A stretch of 64,000 nt of DNA from Coix lacryma-jobi var. lacryma-jobi (lineage: Eukaryota; Streptophyta; Magnoliopsida; Poales; Poaceae), in contig CM019831.1 in NCBI GenBank assembly GCA_009763385.1, positions 18,006,080 to 18,070,079 on the forward strand, in the 5' to 3' direction. Position numbers and translations under genes: made by a program. The notes under the pieces are model-generated. The model had not been told where the DNA came from. It ran no database searches and saw only the letters and a program-made list of their open reading frames with translations. Positions 23,070 to 34,307 of this stretch are shown piece by piece (the stretch's first letter is position 1; each line of letters opens with the position of its first letter).

Positions 23070-24250
23070 CACTATGTTGCCGAGTGTCAATTGATTTGCT
23101 GAGTGTTTTTTGGGCACTCAGCAAAGAAGCTCATTGTTGAGTGTTTTATTTGTCGAGCTTGTTTGCTAAGTCTAAAAAAAACATTTTGAAAAACTAAAAA
23201 TAAATTTGTCACAAATCTTACGTATCCGTCTGGTAGTTTATAAAACTATAGGAGTGATATATAAGATTTGTGAATAATATTAGAACCACAATATCAGATG
23301 TATAAATGGTTAAACACCTAAAAGAAACTTTGTAGATCTTGAGAAGTATAAAAGTTTGTAGTTGATAACCTCTAAATTTGAAGTCATCTTGTCATGCAAA
23401 ACTACGTCCGAATTTTAAATTTAAAATTCATATTTTTTCAAAAGACCTCAGATGGAGAAATGATCAAAATAAAGTTGTAGATCTTAAAAAGTTATGGAAC
23501 TTTGTAGTTGACAACTTTTAATTTGAAATCATATTTTAATGCAAAACTGCATTTGAATTTTAAAATTCGATTTTTTTCAAAATACCTTAGATGGAAAAAA
23601 AGCCAAAATGAAAGTTGTAGATCTCAAAAAGTTATGAAACATTCTAGTTGATAACTTTTTAATTTTGAAATCATCTTGTCAATGAAAACTACGTTTGAAA
23701 TTTCTCAAATTTGAATTTTAAATTTTGTAAATGACCTCGGATGGAGAAACTTCCTAAATAAAAAAGTTATGAAACTTTGTATTTGACAACTTTTTGATTT
23801 GAATCACTTAAAATATCAAATAAGCAGTTTAGATATGATTTAGTATAATATGAGGGGAACTGAAATGAATTATAGACACAAATAACAAAGGGGTGGAGTG
23901 GTAGTGGAGGTTATGCGTGCGTGTGCGAGAGGTCACCAGTTTGAATTTTGGTTGATGCAAAGTGAAAAAATATGAAAAATATTGTGGGAGTAGATGAGTG
24001 GTGTGGTTGGCTGGTGGGCCCCTTCTACGATTTAAAAAATCCCTAATTTTTGGATTTTTTTCGTTTGGATTTTGCCGAGTATTCCATGACAAAATGAAAT
24101 GGCAATCAGTGATGGCTCTGGTTGGTCCAGCAAATGTATGACATAAGATAGATGACGGATTTTTCGATCGTCATGACAAATTAATCGTGACGTGTTTTCG
24201 ACTGTTTATGACCAAAGTGATCGTCATGTAAAGCACCATTTCTTGTAGTC
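23070..24250 (+). mobile_element. CACTA-type (En/Spm) non-autonomous relic
   Basis: The right end reads CCATTTCTTGTAGTC, one base from the inverted CACTACAAGAAATGG end common to grass CACTA elements. Just inside it are short motifs of GATCGTCATG and GACGTG type. The left candidate end, CACTATGTTGCCGAGTGTC, starts at 23070 and is followed by repeated GAGTGTTTT / CACTCAGCAAAG motifs, also typical of CACTA subterminal regions. A matching 3-bp duplication is not visible and the left terminal repeat is poor, so the left limit is uncertain. No transposase is present. Confidence 0.55.
23320..23820. repeat. About four degenerate tandem units of roughly 140 bp
   Basis: A unit with AGTTGTAGATCT, then AAAAGTTATGAAACTTTGTAG, then a TTTGAA-rich tail recurs near 23329, 23475, 23612 and 23757. 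Such arrays are common inside grass CACTA elements. Confidence 0.7.
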
Positions 24251-25343
24251 TGCACCATCATTTGGAGCCCGTCCTGCACAAGCTGCCATGTCTGCCCCAG
24301 CTCGTCGCGTTAGCCTCCAGAGCTCGTAGCCATGGTTGTCGCATTGGCGCTCGTGGTGCTTGCGCATATTAGCCGCACTAGCGCTCGCGGAGCTCGTGCA
24401 TGGTAGTCGTGATGGCACCCTCATCCACACCATCGTCTGCAAACCTAGTCCTGAGCAAGTCCACCTCGCCGATGTGGCGAAGGATAGGTAGGAACAAAGC
24501 AAGATAGGATTCAGTGGTAGGAGTGAATTATTGGATAGACACAAGGATGAAAAAAGTACACTATAGAGGATAGTTTCTTGACATGGTATCTTAGGGTATA
24601 GAAACTACTCTTAGTTTCTGCATTATGAGTGCTCTTAGCTTGCATGGCTGCATGGCACTGAATGGGGAGAAAATTTAGCAAGGGGAGAAGTTCTCCATGT
24701 GCAAGCATGGAAGGAAAGGAGAAGTTAGCATTCATGGCTTCTTAAGCAATGGCACTTGATAGAGAAGCATGCATGACCAATGTAGTAAATTGGAGACAGA
24801 ATCGAAGCACCTCCCTAAAAAACATAGAGATTAAAGTCACTCCTTGGCCTTAGCATAATACCCCATGTATACTTGGATGCAGGGAGTAAGGGCACGTCAA
24901 CGGTGTGATTCAGCCGGTCTGTATGTCTTATTTTTTTTTATAGAAAACACCCTTGTGACCAAGAAGTTAGGTGCGGTCGTCATCTGGTGAGGCGATGAGG
25001 TTGGCTCGTGCTCCCAGACTCAATCTTTGACCGAGGACGCTTTGTACAGCATGGTCACCACCAAATGACAGCTCACAGTTCAGGCTATGTGTGGGAGAGA
25101 ATTCATCCAATCTTTTGTGCCAAAATCCCCCACCCATGCCTCATTGCCACGGTGGTCGTGCCAGAGCGGCGATAGATGTATGTGTGGGTGGAGGTAGGGG
25201 AGAGGACGTGTGGAAAACAGAGTTGGAGGGTCGAACCAAAGAGGACGTGTGGAAAACAGAGTTGGAGGGGGCGCTAGTTGTGGTGCTCGTCTTCAACCAC
25301 ACATTGCTATGATGCAGAGGCAGCCCTGGGTCTCTAGCTGAGC
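24251..25343. other. Unassigned interval with a short tandem duplication
   Basis: No gene or recognised transposon is supported. A 29-base segment starting GAGGACGTGTGG occurs at 25202-25230 and again at 25241-25269 (period 39). Short ORFs here show no conserved motif. Confidence 0.45.
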
Positions 25344-25763
25344 TGTCACACCCCAATTTTAAGAACAAAATTGGAGCACAATATATGTATACCAATATCA
25401 ATTTTCATACATATATCGACATCATAGTAAATATCAAAACAATAATTTATTAATAATTCAAATATTATTACATAAATGACCCTCGGGTCTGAAAGAAAAG
25501 TACAGACTCTCATGACATCTGACTCTAATGTAAACTCTGATGAAGACGCGGAAGATCTGGACTCCACTCCACAGGAAGGTCGACCGGAGGCTGCGTCATC
25601 CTAGTACAAGTCGTCTCGGTCCTATCCACCGTCTTCTGAGTACAGATTGTGTCGGGGTCGTATCCGTCGTCTTCTCGGTACTCCTGCTCCGTGTCGTAGA
25701 CTCCAACGTCTGGGTGGGGTAGCAGGGGGTTTAAAGAGGAAGAGTGAGTACATCGAAATGTAT

Positions 25764-26021
25764 TGTATGAACGACATATATAAATATGAAGTAAACGAAA
25801 ATCAATCACAGAGAAGACACGTGATTTACGTGAAAAACCCTTTCAATGTGAAAGGGAAAAACCACGGGCACCAGCCGGCAACAATCTCACTATCTCAAGA
25901 GTTTTGGGGTTACACGCCCATGACGACTTACAAGAGAATCATGTCTCCGGCGACGGGCCTCCGCTTCGCTCCGTCAGAAGCCCGGCCAATATCCTGAAGT
26001 GGATTTGGAACAACTCCAACA
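25764..26021 (-). repeat. Complete 3' LTR of the deleted copia element
   Basis: Its start matches 26629-26551 with a few substitutions. Its length, about 260 bp, fits small-LTR copia groups. Confidence 0.85.
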
Positions 26022-26122
26022 AACTCCACCTTTAGACAAATTCATCTTGTATCATAAATCAACCCATTATCCTGAACACAATAAATATAGAAAAGCACTG
26101 GTGCCAATAATAGTCTCTTGGA

Positions 26123-26550
26123 CTATCCAATTAAACCGACTAAGCTTGAGCACAACTCAAACTTAGCAACAGGAACATGCTTTGTCATCATATCAGCAAG
26201 ATTATCATGAGTACTAATTTTGCATACCTTCAGCTTACCTTCTTCAATCACATCACGCACAAAATGATACTTGATATCTATGTGTTTAGTTATCTCATGG
26301 AACATCTGATCTTTAGTGAGGTAAATTGCACTTTGACTGTCACAATGCAAACTTATGCAAGATTCAACTCCACAAAGCTCAGCGTACAAATCTTTCAGCC
26401 AAATTAATTCTTTGCACGCTTCACAAATAGCCATATATTCTGCTTCAGTAGTAGACAAAGCAACAACAGACTGTAAAGTAGCCCTCCAACTCACAGCACA
26501 ACTGCCAACAGTAAACACATAACCGGTAAGTGATCTTTGCTCCAGCCCAA
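26123..26550 (-). pseudogene. RNase H remnant of copia pol fused to LTR sequence
   Basis: The open frame from 26641 to 26123 is 172 codons. Its first ~35 come from LTR and flank; the remainder is copia RNase H: TGYVFTVGSCAVSW, the STTEAEYMAICEACKE active-site segment, HCDSQSAIYLTKD, HIDIKYHFVRD and the terminal LADMMTKHV. It would lack RT, so it is a deletion remnant and not a working enzyme. Confidence 0.85.
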
Positions 26551-27186
26551 GCCTCCGGCGATAGGCCTCCGCTTCGCTCCGGCAGAAGCCCGGCCAATAT
26601 CCTGAAGTGAATTTGGAACAACTCCAACATGTATTCTGCAAGTGTAGGAAATATATGCTTATGAGGCTAATAACAAAGGTAGGCTGACTCAGTCTGACTC
26701 AAGCGCCTAAAGCAACACATCCTATTATTCCTATTTCCTATGCACCTATTTACTAGGTTATAACCACAGTCTTCTCAGAACAGTAACCACACTCGGAGTC
26801 GCACCGAGCAAACCACACTCGGAGTCACACCGAGCAACCAACACTTGGAGTCCAGCAAGCAACCACACTTGGAGTCACACCAAGCAAACCCACACCTAAA
26901 GTCCATCAGGAAAACCACACATGAAGTCCATTAGGCCACCCACAAGGCCGACTCGAAGAGTCCCCCTATGTGTATTAGTTCCATATGTCACGACATAGAA
27001 AGCTACCTTCCGTAATAACACCAAGTCTGCACCCGAGCCTGGGAATCACTCCCGTACCAAGCAGTAACTCGCGTAGAAGAAGCCTCTTTACCCATGTCAT
27101 ATGGGACTAATGACCACATAAGGCTTCCCTAACGATCCAGACCTAACCCACCAACTAATCTCGAAGAAGTCCAAGCCCGCTCGTGA

Positions 27187-27228
27187 CCGTGAGCACGGCT
27201 GATATATCAGTTTTAATACTCTGCAGAG
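27187..27228 (-). repeat. Triple-palindrome block in solo LTR C
   Basis: CCGTGAGCACGG at 27187-27198, CTGATATATCAG at 27199-27210 and CTCTGCAGAG at 27219-27228, in the order seen in B. The middle palindrome is the A version. Confidence 0.85.
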
Positions 27229-29930
27229 TTCGCACATCTTTGCCCATGAGTCATGAGTTCCCCATCACGCTAAACACTGCCAAGGTGCACAGCGGGGTCG
27301 CACTAGAAGGCCTTTACAAAGCCGCCTCCAAGTCCGTTCCACACGTACCTCTAAGGTTTCAGCCCGTACAAAGGTCTACGACCCCCAGGGCCCCCTCGTG
27401 AGCCACTAAAACAAACCCCGTGTGGACCCTCAACTTGGAGGAAACTAATTAATTAGCCAGTACTAGAGCCATATAGGCCTCATGGTTTGTGCTGTTTTGC
27501 CGGGTTACATGCTTCAAGAATCGGGTCCTAGGGATCCAGACAGGATATGTCTAGCACAAGCCCAGAACCAAAACCAAAAGCAGCTGCCGAGTCCCACGGC
27601 ACAAAACCACCAATACGGTCCATCCTGCCGGATATGCCTACTCACCATACTACAACAATTACCAACCCACATGTTCCATAAATCATTAATTAAGTTTAAT
27701 TATTTAACCACCATCCCATGACAGCAGGGCTAAGCATGACTTCTACCCCACATATCCCAAACCAGGTGACAAGGATAATATAAACAAGTTCTAGTAAACC
27801 TTAACATGTGATTCAATTTAAGACTGCATGCATCTACTGGATCTAACTACTCTAACTCAAAATAAAATAAATACAGGAGCAAGATGTTCAAGGACACTTG
27901 CCTTCGGGCTGGGTCGAATCAACAAAGGCAAGGACTTGATCTGGAGGTTCCGCATAGCTCGCACTCGTTGGATCAATCATCATCACATGACCCAAACAAA
28001 CATATAAGAAACAGTATATCATACAGTAATAAAACAGAAATTAAACTAATCTACTGCGTAGAGCTCGACGAGACGAATCTAACGCAAGTTGAACGGGTCA
28101 AAACGGAGTTAAAATGAACAAGTTATGGGCTTTTGAATTTCAGTGGCAAAACTGTAAATAAATTGAAGTCATTTTCGGGTTTTAAATAAATAAAACTGAA
28201 AAGGAAAAATGGCAATGGACTAGGCCTCATTTCCGTGAAAATCTGAGGGCTAAACGGCACGATTTCCAATACTCACTGAATAGGAATTTTGGAGTGCGGG
28301 TTGGTTTCAACAAAATAGAGGGGCTTTATTGCAAAACCACTATGGCCGGTGGTGGACTGTGTTGTGGGCTTGATCCACGGCCTGTGGACCGGCAGAGAGC
28401 TGGGTCAGTGGTCCACCATGGACCACGTGCAAGGCGCGGTCGCCTGCGTGGCGCTGACGCGCGCTCCACGTGGCAGACGCTGGTTGGACGGTCCATGGAC
28501 TAGTGGTGCACCCAGACTGGGTTCACGGCCCCTGTGGGCTGGGTCCATAGCAAAGGGTATGCTTCTTCTATTCTTATCCATCCATCAAGGAACAGACGGC
28601 TAGGGAGAGATAGAGAGGAGTAATCGGTGGTCGGTCAGGAGGAAGACGACGGCGCCATGGGAGGTTCGCTGGAGCTTGCTCGGGACCTCGCTGGGAGCCA
28701 TGAGGGAACAGGAGGATGGGTGGGGAAGATAGCGGATCTCACCGCGTGTCCCGATGGGGTGTCTCGGCATCAGAGACGGCTTGGTCGAGGCATATCGACA
28801 GTGGAGGCGGCGGTGATGCGGCGTGGTCGCTCGGCTCCGGTGGTGGTGGCACAGTGGAGTTCCCGGCGGGGGCTTTCGCCGAAGGAGGGTCCCCCAGACG
28901 CGGTGTTCGTCGGTGATGCCGAAGGAGGGGAGACTGAGGCCAGCCAGTAGGCCGTCTCGTGAGCGGTGGCGAGCTCGATTGGCGGCTATGGCGAACTGGT
29001 GGCGGAGAAGAGGCGCTGGGCCGTGGGGAGGGACTTTTTGTAGGCTGGGAGAAAGAGGGGGTGGCGGCGGTGTGGTGGTAGGGTTTCTCTGGTGGCCCTT
29101 AAAGGGATGGAGAGGCGAAGGGGACACCGCAGGGCTTGGGTGTATCCGGTGCACGCGAGAGAGTCGGAGGGGGCCGTTGGAGGTTGAAGACGGGACTGAT
29201 GGCTGGGCCCTCGGCGTCAGCGACTGGGGGCGGCAGCGGGCGGCCTTGCCAGTGCTAGTGCTCGCGCGCAGGGCGAGGTGTGCTGGGTCACGCGGCTTGC
29301 AGGTGGGAGCGGGGGCGGGCCAGGGGAAGAGTTGGCCTAGCGGCCGGTTTTGGCCCATGCCGCGGAGGAATTCAGAGGGAGTTGGGCCGGCGGAGGGAGA
29401 AAGCTGGGCCCGTTTGCAGCGGCCCGAGGCGAGGAATGAGGAGGAGGGGAGGAACGGGCCAGCCAGGGAGAAAGCTGGCTCTGGCTTGGGCTGAAGAGAG
29501 AAGGGTGGGGAAGGAGGCCGGTTGGGCCAAAGTAGGGTGAGAGGGGAAGAAGGGAAGAAAAGGGGTTTTGGGCCCTTTGCCTTATTCTTTTTCATTTCTT
29601 TTCCTTTTCAAATTCTTTTGAAATTCAAATCAAAACAAGTTTGAAACCAAATCCGTTTGCAAAATTTTGAACACATTTTTCCTAAGTTTTGAAAATAAAA
29701 TTTTAGTTTGAATTTTGTAAATTTGTCATAAGCTTTTTATTTATTTTCTAAATAGAGTAAATTTGATTCGCCCTAAACGGGTTTAATAAATCTTTTTCAT
29801 CCAATAAAAATTATGCAATGGCATGAATGCAACAAACATCTGGTTAGAATTTTCCTCCATCTAGGGTTTTGGCCATTTTCTTAATTAAATTCTAATTTAT
29901 TTTAATTAATTAAACACCCGGGGTGTTACA

Positions 29931-30177
29931 TGGGCTCTCCTCCACCTCCATCTCCACCTCCACTCCACCTCTTGTTGATTTCTTCAGCAATGTTGCTTCT
30001 ATACAGATTAATCCAAATGAGATTGCTGCTGAAGGAAAGGGCCCTGAGGTGAATCCACATCCACATCCACATCCAGGGGTAGCTACACATCCGCATCCCA
30101 AGACAACTATTCAGGTTCTGAATCAGCCGCCACTAGGTCATGGCCATAAATTAGAGGACCTTCACATATGCTTGTAG
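29931..30177 (+). other. Coding-like fragment with His-Pro repeats, origin unknown
   Basis: After the right edge of C, the frame running to a TAG at 30175-30177 gives about 80 residues. It includes VDFFSNVASIQINPNEIAAE and a run of HP dipeptides (PHPHPHP, THPHP). The codons are mixed and the residue choice is protein-like, but I recognise no family and see no start codon outside LTR C. It could be an exon or transposon piece split by C, or chance. Confidence 0.25.
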
Positions 30178-30188
30178 TAGTAGTAGTA

Positions 30189-30230
<42 letters not shown>

Positions 30231-30243
30231 TAGTATAGTATAG
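30172..30243. repeat. TAG/TAA trinucleotide microsatellite
   Basis: About five TAG units followed by about 14 TAA/ATA units, then TATAG pentamers. Confidence 0.9.
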
Positions 30244-30267
30244 TATGGCAACGAGATGCATAAAGGA

Positions 30268-30767
30268 TGTTAGGTTTAGTCCCACATCGGTAATTGATAG
30301 TAGGGGAGCACAACATATAAGGTGAGGGCATCCCTCACATATCAAGCTAGTCTTTTGGGTTGAGTTAGACTCAATGTATAGACATGTTGTGGGCTCTGAT
30401 GGACCTAGATCCGAGGGGCACCGATTCATGGGTATAGCGAGTTGGGTCGGGTTCCACTGCACACAACAGGTGGTATCGGAGCCCATGGCAGGAAAAACCT
30501 AAAAAAATCTTAACGCTAGAACTTTTTCCAGAGATCGCACAACGTTGTGTGATGTGAAGAGTTCGGTCTGATGTGCAATGGGAGAGATTGTTAAGTTTAG
30601 TCCCACATCGGTAATTGATGGTAGGAGAGCACAACATATAAGGCTAGTCTTTTGATTTGAGTTAGGCTCAATGCTTGGATATGTTGGGCTCCGGTGGACC
30701 TGGACCTGAGGGGCACCCGACTCGTGGGTATAGCGAGCTAAGCCAGATTCCGCTGTGCACTCTAACA
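30268..30767 (+). mobile_element. TRIM (terminal-repeat retrotransposon in miniature)
   Basis: Two direct terminal repeats, 30268-30468 (201 bp) and 30589-30767 (179 bp), both start TGTTA(G/A)GTTTAGTCCCAC and end AACA. A PBS-like TGGTATCGGAGC lies at 30471-30482, two bases after the first repeat. A purine-rich AATGGGAGAGAT lies directly before the second. Flanks AAGGA and AATGA agree at four of five bases. Only about 120 bases are internal, so nothing is encoded and it must have moved with proteins supplied in trans. The first repeat holds an extra ~24 bases with the hairpin GTGAGGG-CAT-CCCTCAC (30322-30338). Confidence 0.82.
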
Positions 30768-31426
30768 AATGAGCTGCTCCTCCCCTTTATTTATGTGCCA
30801 TAAATGTTTCTAAATTTTTAATTCACTTGCTGCCATGAATGTTTCAGATTTTTCTCAGTTAAGTTGTTGCCTTGAATGTTTCTGAATTTTTAATTATGCA
30901 ACTACTGTGAATTTGATCCTATCTTTAGATTAAGCCCGCGAGCACCATTATTTTCCTGGATGTGTTGCTATTTCTGAATATTTAGTTAAACACTAGTGTG
31001 CACCACTGTTTTCTGAAACAGAGATGGAAACAACGTGAACTTGAGTCAAGCAGTAGATTGATCCCCTTCTAGCTATTTTTCTAAACTAGTGTTCACACTT
31101 GAACTTGAACAGAGCTTTGCTTTATGGTGTGAATAAATCTTCGCCCGCTCTGTTTTTATTGATGGTTTTAAAAATTATTGTAATAATGTTCATCTTTTTG
31201 TTTCTTATACTTAATTAGATTTCTATCAAATAGCAACATAATGGTATACAAAACAGTGTTCATTATTGATCTTGACTATAAGCAAGGCATTAAACATGTT
31301 GTAGATAGTATAACATGCTCTTCGTTGTATGACCTATCTTTTTAGCCATATGTATGCCAGATTCAAGAGTCCTGCAGATGATTCCTTATCTGTGGGTTGT
31401 ATATTCCCTAATATACAACGTGATTT
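30768..31426. other. Unassigned AT-rich interval
   Basis: No gene is supported. Three loose copies of a TTGCC..GAATGTTTC(A/T)GAATTTTT motif occur at about 30800-30900. Confidence 0.4.
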
Positions 31427-31585
31427 AGTCTCTGTTTGGGTCCCAATTGTCTAAATTTTAATTGGCTACTAGACTTAGGTCACTTTTGCGCACTTAAGTG
31501 GTCCAATCAAGTAATGGTCTTTTTTGTGAGGTTAGCTAGACTTTAGACAACACTTTAGACTAACCATTGGATCCAAGCATGGCCT
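31427..31585. mobile_element. Small inverted-repeat element (MITE-like), degenerate
   Basis: The left end, AGTCTCTGTTTGGGTCCCAA, and the reverse complement of the right end, AGGCCATGCTTGGATCCAAT, match at about 15 of 20 bases. The flanks TGATTT and TGATCTTA suggest an old duplication. Such TGTTTGGATCC-type ends are common in grass hAT- and Tourist-like MITEs. It has no coding capacity. Confidence 0.4.
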
Positions 31586-32245
31586 TGATCTTAGGGATGC
31601 AAGGATGGACTTGAACTAGGCTATGGTGGAGATAAAAAAATAACACCTAAAATGAGATTAAGTGGAATCTTTGAAGATCCTCTAAGACAAGCAAGAAGCT
31701 CAAAACACCAAAGAAGTAAATACTAGACAAAAGAACAAGAAGAAAAGATCGAGTAGCACCAGATACTTCTAGTGAGGCATGTCTGAGGCAAAGAGAAGAT
31801 AAGTGCATGGCATACTTTCGATGTGTGCACTAGAAATTGCATCAAAGTTATACAACAGAGCCAAATGCATAGGTGGCTGAGAAGAGAAGAGAGTACCTTA
31901 GCTCTATGGTAAGTGAACCAGAGTTAGTATTGGAACCTTGAGGTGCATCCAGTCAGCACTAGTGCCCTAGATACGACACCTAAACTATTTAGTGTGGAAG
32001 TAGACAAACCACTAGAGAGGAAAGTCAATAATCAACTCAATGACTAGTTGTCGTGGCAGGGGCACCGAGTTTCTTTGGTTTTTTGTAGCTCCGAGGTCTA
32101 AGAGCTAGTTTAGTTGGTTGGGGCTATATATACCCCTTTGCTAGGCTATTTAGATGTTGTGAAAACTAGTTGAAGGTATAGTTGAGTTGAATCTCAACCT
32201 TTAGTGCTCTAGCCATCATATGCGCTTAAAAGAAGATTAGGCACT
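31586..32245 (+). mobile_element. Left part of an old copia-like LTR (H), interrupted by F
   Basis: The sequence has no ORF but shows a GGGCTATATATACCCC core promoter (TATA at 32125-32132). Continuation after F (61384 onward) has the Pol II LTR-type text of grass copia LTRs. The true left edge is not visible. The call rests on layout and recollection of similar grass LTRs, so it is tentative. Confidence 0.4.
32125..32132 (+). promoter_or_regulatory. TATA-like box in LTR H
   Basis: TATATATA in a GGGC-N-CCCC context, the only such promoter-like site in this interval. Confidence 0.4.
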
Positions 32246-32741
32246 TGAAAGGTCCTATAAATGGCTAGAAGGGGATGAATAGCCTATAAGATTTGTACAA
32301 CAATACTTAAACAAAAAGCTTATACACCTAAAATGTGAAGCGAGTTTTGTAGTAGCTCTACAAAAATGCAAGATACCTATCCACAATTCTAGTATATTAT
32401 GATCACTATGTCACACACAAAGGCTATGTTGCTATTTTACCATTAGCGAGCATGCTAGCAAAGATAATTACACTAACTAGTTATTCTAACTACATCTACC
32501 ACTATGCAAGAAGGAAACAAATGTAAATGCAAGAGAGGTAGTGAAGTTATACCGCCGTGGCAAGTGATCAAAGTTTATCAATTAATACCAATGAAATCCT
32601 CAAACAAGATGACATAATGATTTTATCGAAGTTCACTTGCTTGCCTGCAAGCTATGTCCTTGTTGTATTGATTCACCCATTTGATGGCTCATGTGTTAAT
32701 AGGCATCACCTTCCTAACCCACAATTGAGTGTCATACAACC

Positions 32742-34307
32742 TGAAAGGATCAAGATGCCCAAGAGGGGGGGGGGGGGGTGAATTGGGCTTTTCTAAAACT
32801 TCTTGCAAGAGTTAAAACCTATTAAGCCCAATTAACCCCCTAGTGCCTAGAAGTGTGTATGACAAGAATTAACCGCACAAAAGACAATCGCTAAAACATT
32901 TCTACTCTAGCATGACAATTCAATTTGAATGAACAACAAGGGAATGCGGAATTGAATTGCTCAAAGGTAAATGCGTAGTAAAGAGAGTAGAGATGACACG
33001 ACGATCTTTTTGCCGAGGTATCGAGATGTCGGCACACCCCCTAGTCCTCGTTGGAGCACCCGCGCAAGGGTATCGCTCCCCTTTGATCCACGCAAGGATC
33101 AAGTGCTCACTACAAGCTGATTCTTCGCCACTCCGGCCCGGTGAATCGCTCCTTTCCGGTCACAAGCTTGCTTGGGTCATCCACAATGCCACCGGATGCT
33201 CTCCAAGCTTCACGATCGCCACCAAGCCGTCTAGGTGATGCCGATCACCAAGAGTAACAAGCTAGAACTCTCACTTGACCAACACAAGGCCAGAGAGATG
33301 GATGGATGCACACTTGCTACTCAATTCTCACTAGGAGGTGTCTAATTCTCACAATTAGCAAATCACTTAACCTCACTAGGGCTCTTGCACTCACTCACAC
33401 TCACAAGGTGTTTCTCAGCTGATGGAAGTGGCAAGAACAACTGAAATGGATGAGGAGGTGGAGTATATATACTCCCCCAACCGGCCATCCAAAAACAGCA
33501 CAAGACAGGCATTCTACGGGGACATCGGACGCTCCGATGCCTGACATCGGACGCGCCGATGACCTCAACCAACGGTCGACTGTACCAGCCTGTCAGACCT
33601 GTTAAAGGAGCATCGGACGCTGGGCAGCATCCGATGCCCCTGCATCGGACGCGTCCGATGCCATTTGTACCTCTTTGGAACCTCTCTGGACGGCCATCGG
33701 ACGCTGGCCCTCAGCGTCCGATGCCTCCCAAAGTTCACTTCCAAGTGAACAGTGACACCGGAGCATCCAATGTGACACCATCGGAGCCTCCGATGCCACG
33801 CACCAGACCAAACCCTAAGTCGGGGTGGGCATCGGAGCCTCCGATGCCCCCTCAGCCAGCGTTCGATGCCTCTTACAAGGCCAAAACGAACTCGGATCGC
33901 AACGCGGCCTTAACGACTTTTGATCCTCTCGACATAAGGCATCTCTCTGAGCTACCTAGGGCTATGAAATAACAAGTGTGCACCACACCTACCTCAATAG
34001 ACTCATCTAGGTCAAGCTACTGATTCACGCTCCCCTTTATAGTACGGTCAAAGGAAAAACAAAGACCTAAGACTACCTAAGTGTCCTCCAACACCATGTG
34101 ACACTTAGTCTAGTCTACCACCGTCTTCGTTGTCCGTCCTTTGAGAACCGAAATGATTTCCATCGCCAGGGGACATGAACTCCATATGCTCGTATCGTCA
34201 CCATTACCGTGACCTAACTCATCCCTGTTTCTGCAAAACACACGTTAGTCACAGTAATCTTGTGTTTCATCCAATCACCAAAACCACTAGGGACCAAGAT
34301 GCGTTCA
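32742..34307 (-). repeat. 3' LTR of element D
   Basis: Starts TGAAAGGATC followed by a G run (32764-32777) and ends GATGCGTTCA. Pairs with 56015-57566. TATATATA at 33464-33471 is the core promoter; the palindrome array 33523-33846 lies upstream of it in the direction of transcription. Confidence 0.94.
33523..33846 (-). repeat. Palindrome array in D 3' LTR
   Basis: Seven palindromic sites share CATCGGA..TCCGATG arms: 33523-33539, 33545-33561, 33611-33636, 33643-33660 (perfect CATCGGACGCGTCCGATG), 33695-33723 (12-base perfect arms), 33779-33795 and 33830-33846. They are separated by unrelated sequence, so this is not a simple tandem repeat. Confidence 0.9.

Larger units (their letters stand above)
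25764..26629 (-). mobile_element. Internally deleted Ty1/copia element nested in solo LTR C
   Basis: The target duplication TGTAT is at 25759-25763 and 26630-26634. On the - strand it consists of the first ~79 bases of a 5' LTR (26629-26551), the RNase H end of pol (to 26123), a polypurine tract (AAAGGTGGAGTT type, near 26022-26035) and a complete 258-bp 3' LTR (26021-25764, TGTTGGAG to CATACA). The rest of the 5' LTR, the PBS, gag, protease, integrase and most of RT are missing through one deletion. Confidence 0.88.
25344..29930 (-). mobile_element. Solo LTR C of a long-LTR gypsy family, hosting a small copia insertion
   Basis: Ends are TGTCACACCCC (left) and GGGTGTTACA (right), as in B. 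Flanks TGAGC (25339-25343) and TGGGC (29931-29935) match at four of five bases and fit an old target duplication. No PBS, PPT or coding part is present, so it is a solo LTR left by LTR-LTR recombination. Without the nested copia it is about 3.7 kb. It carries the shared palindrome block at 27187-27228 and the same layout as B (AT-rich, then a GC-rich block at 28300-29550). The 331-codon ORF at 28600-29595 is a proline/serine-rich reading of that GC-rich block and is not called. Confidence 0.8.

Noticed and set aside
26177..26407. ORF on + strand over the copia RNase H remnant
   Set aside because: Antisense shadow of the RNase H frame.
28600..29595. 331-codon proline/serine-rich ORF
   Set aside because: It lies in the GC-rich block of solo LTR C, equivalent to the GC-rich block of B, and has no domain or repeat of a known protein.
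33559..33972. ORF over the D palindrome array (137 codons; similar at 56718-57135)
   Set aside because: The apparent Asp/Ala/Ser and Met-Pro peptide repeats come from the palindromes; the frame is not kept between the two LTRs.
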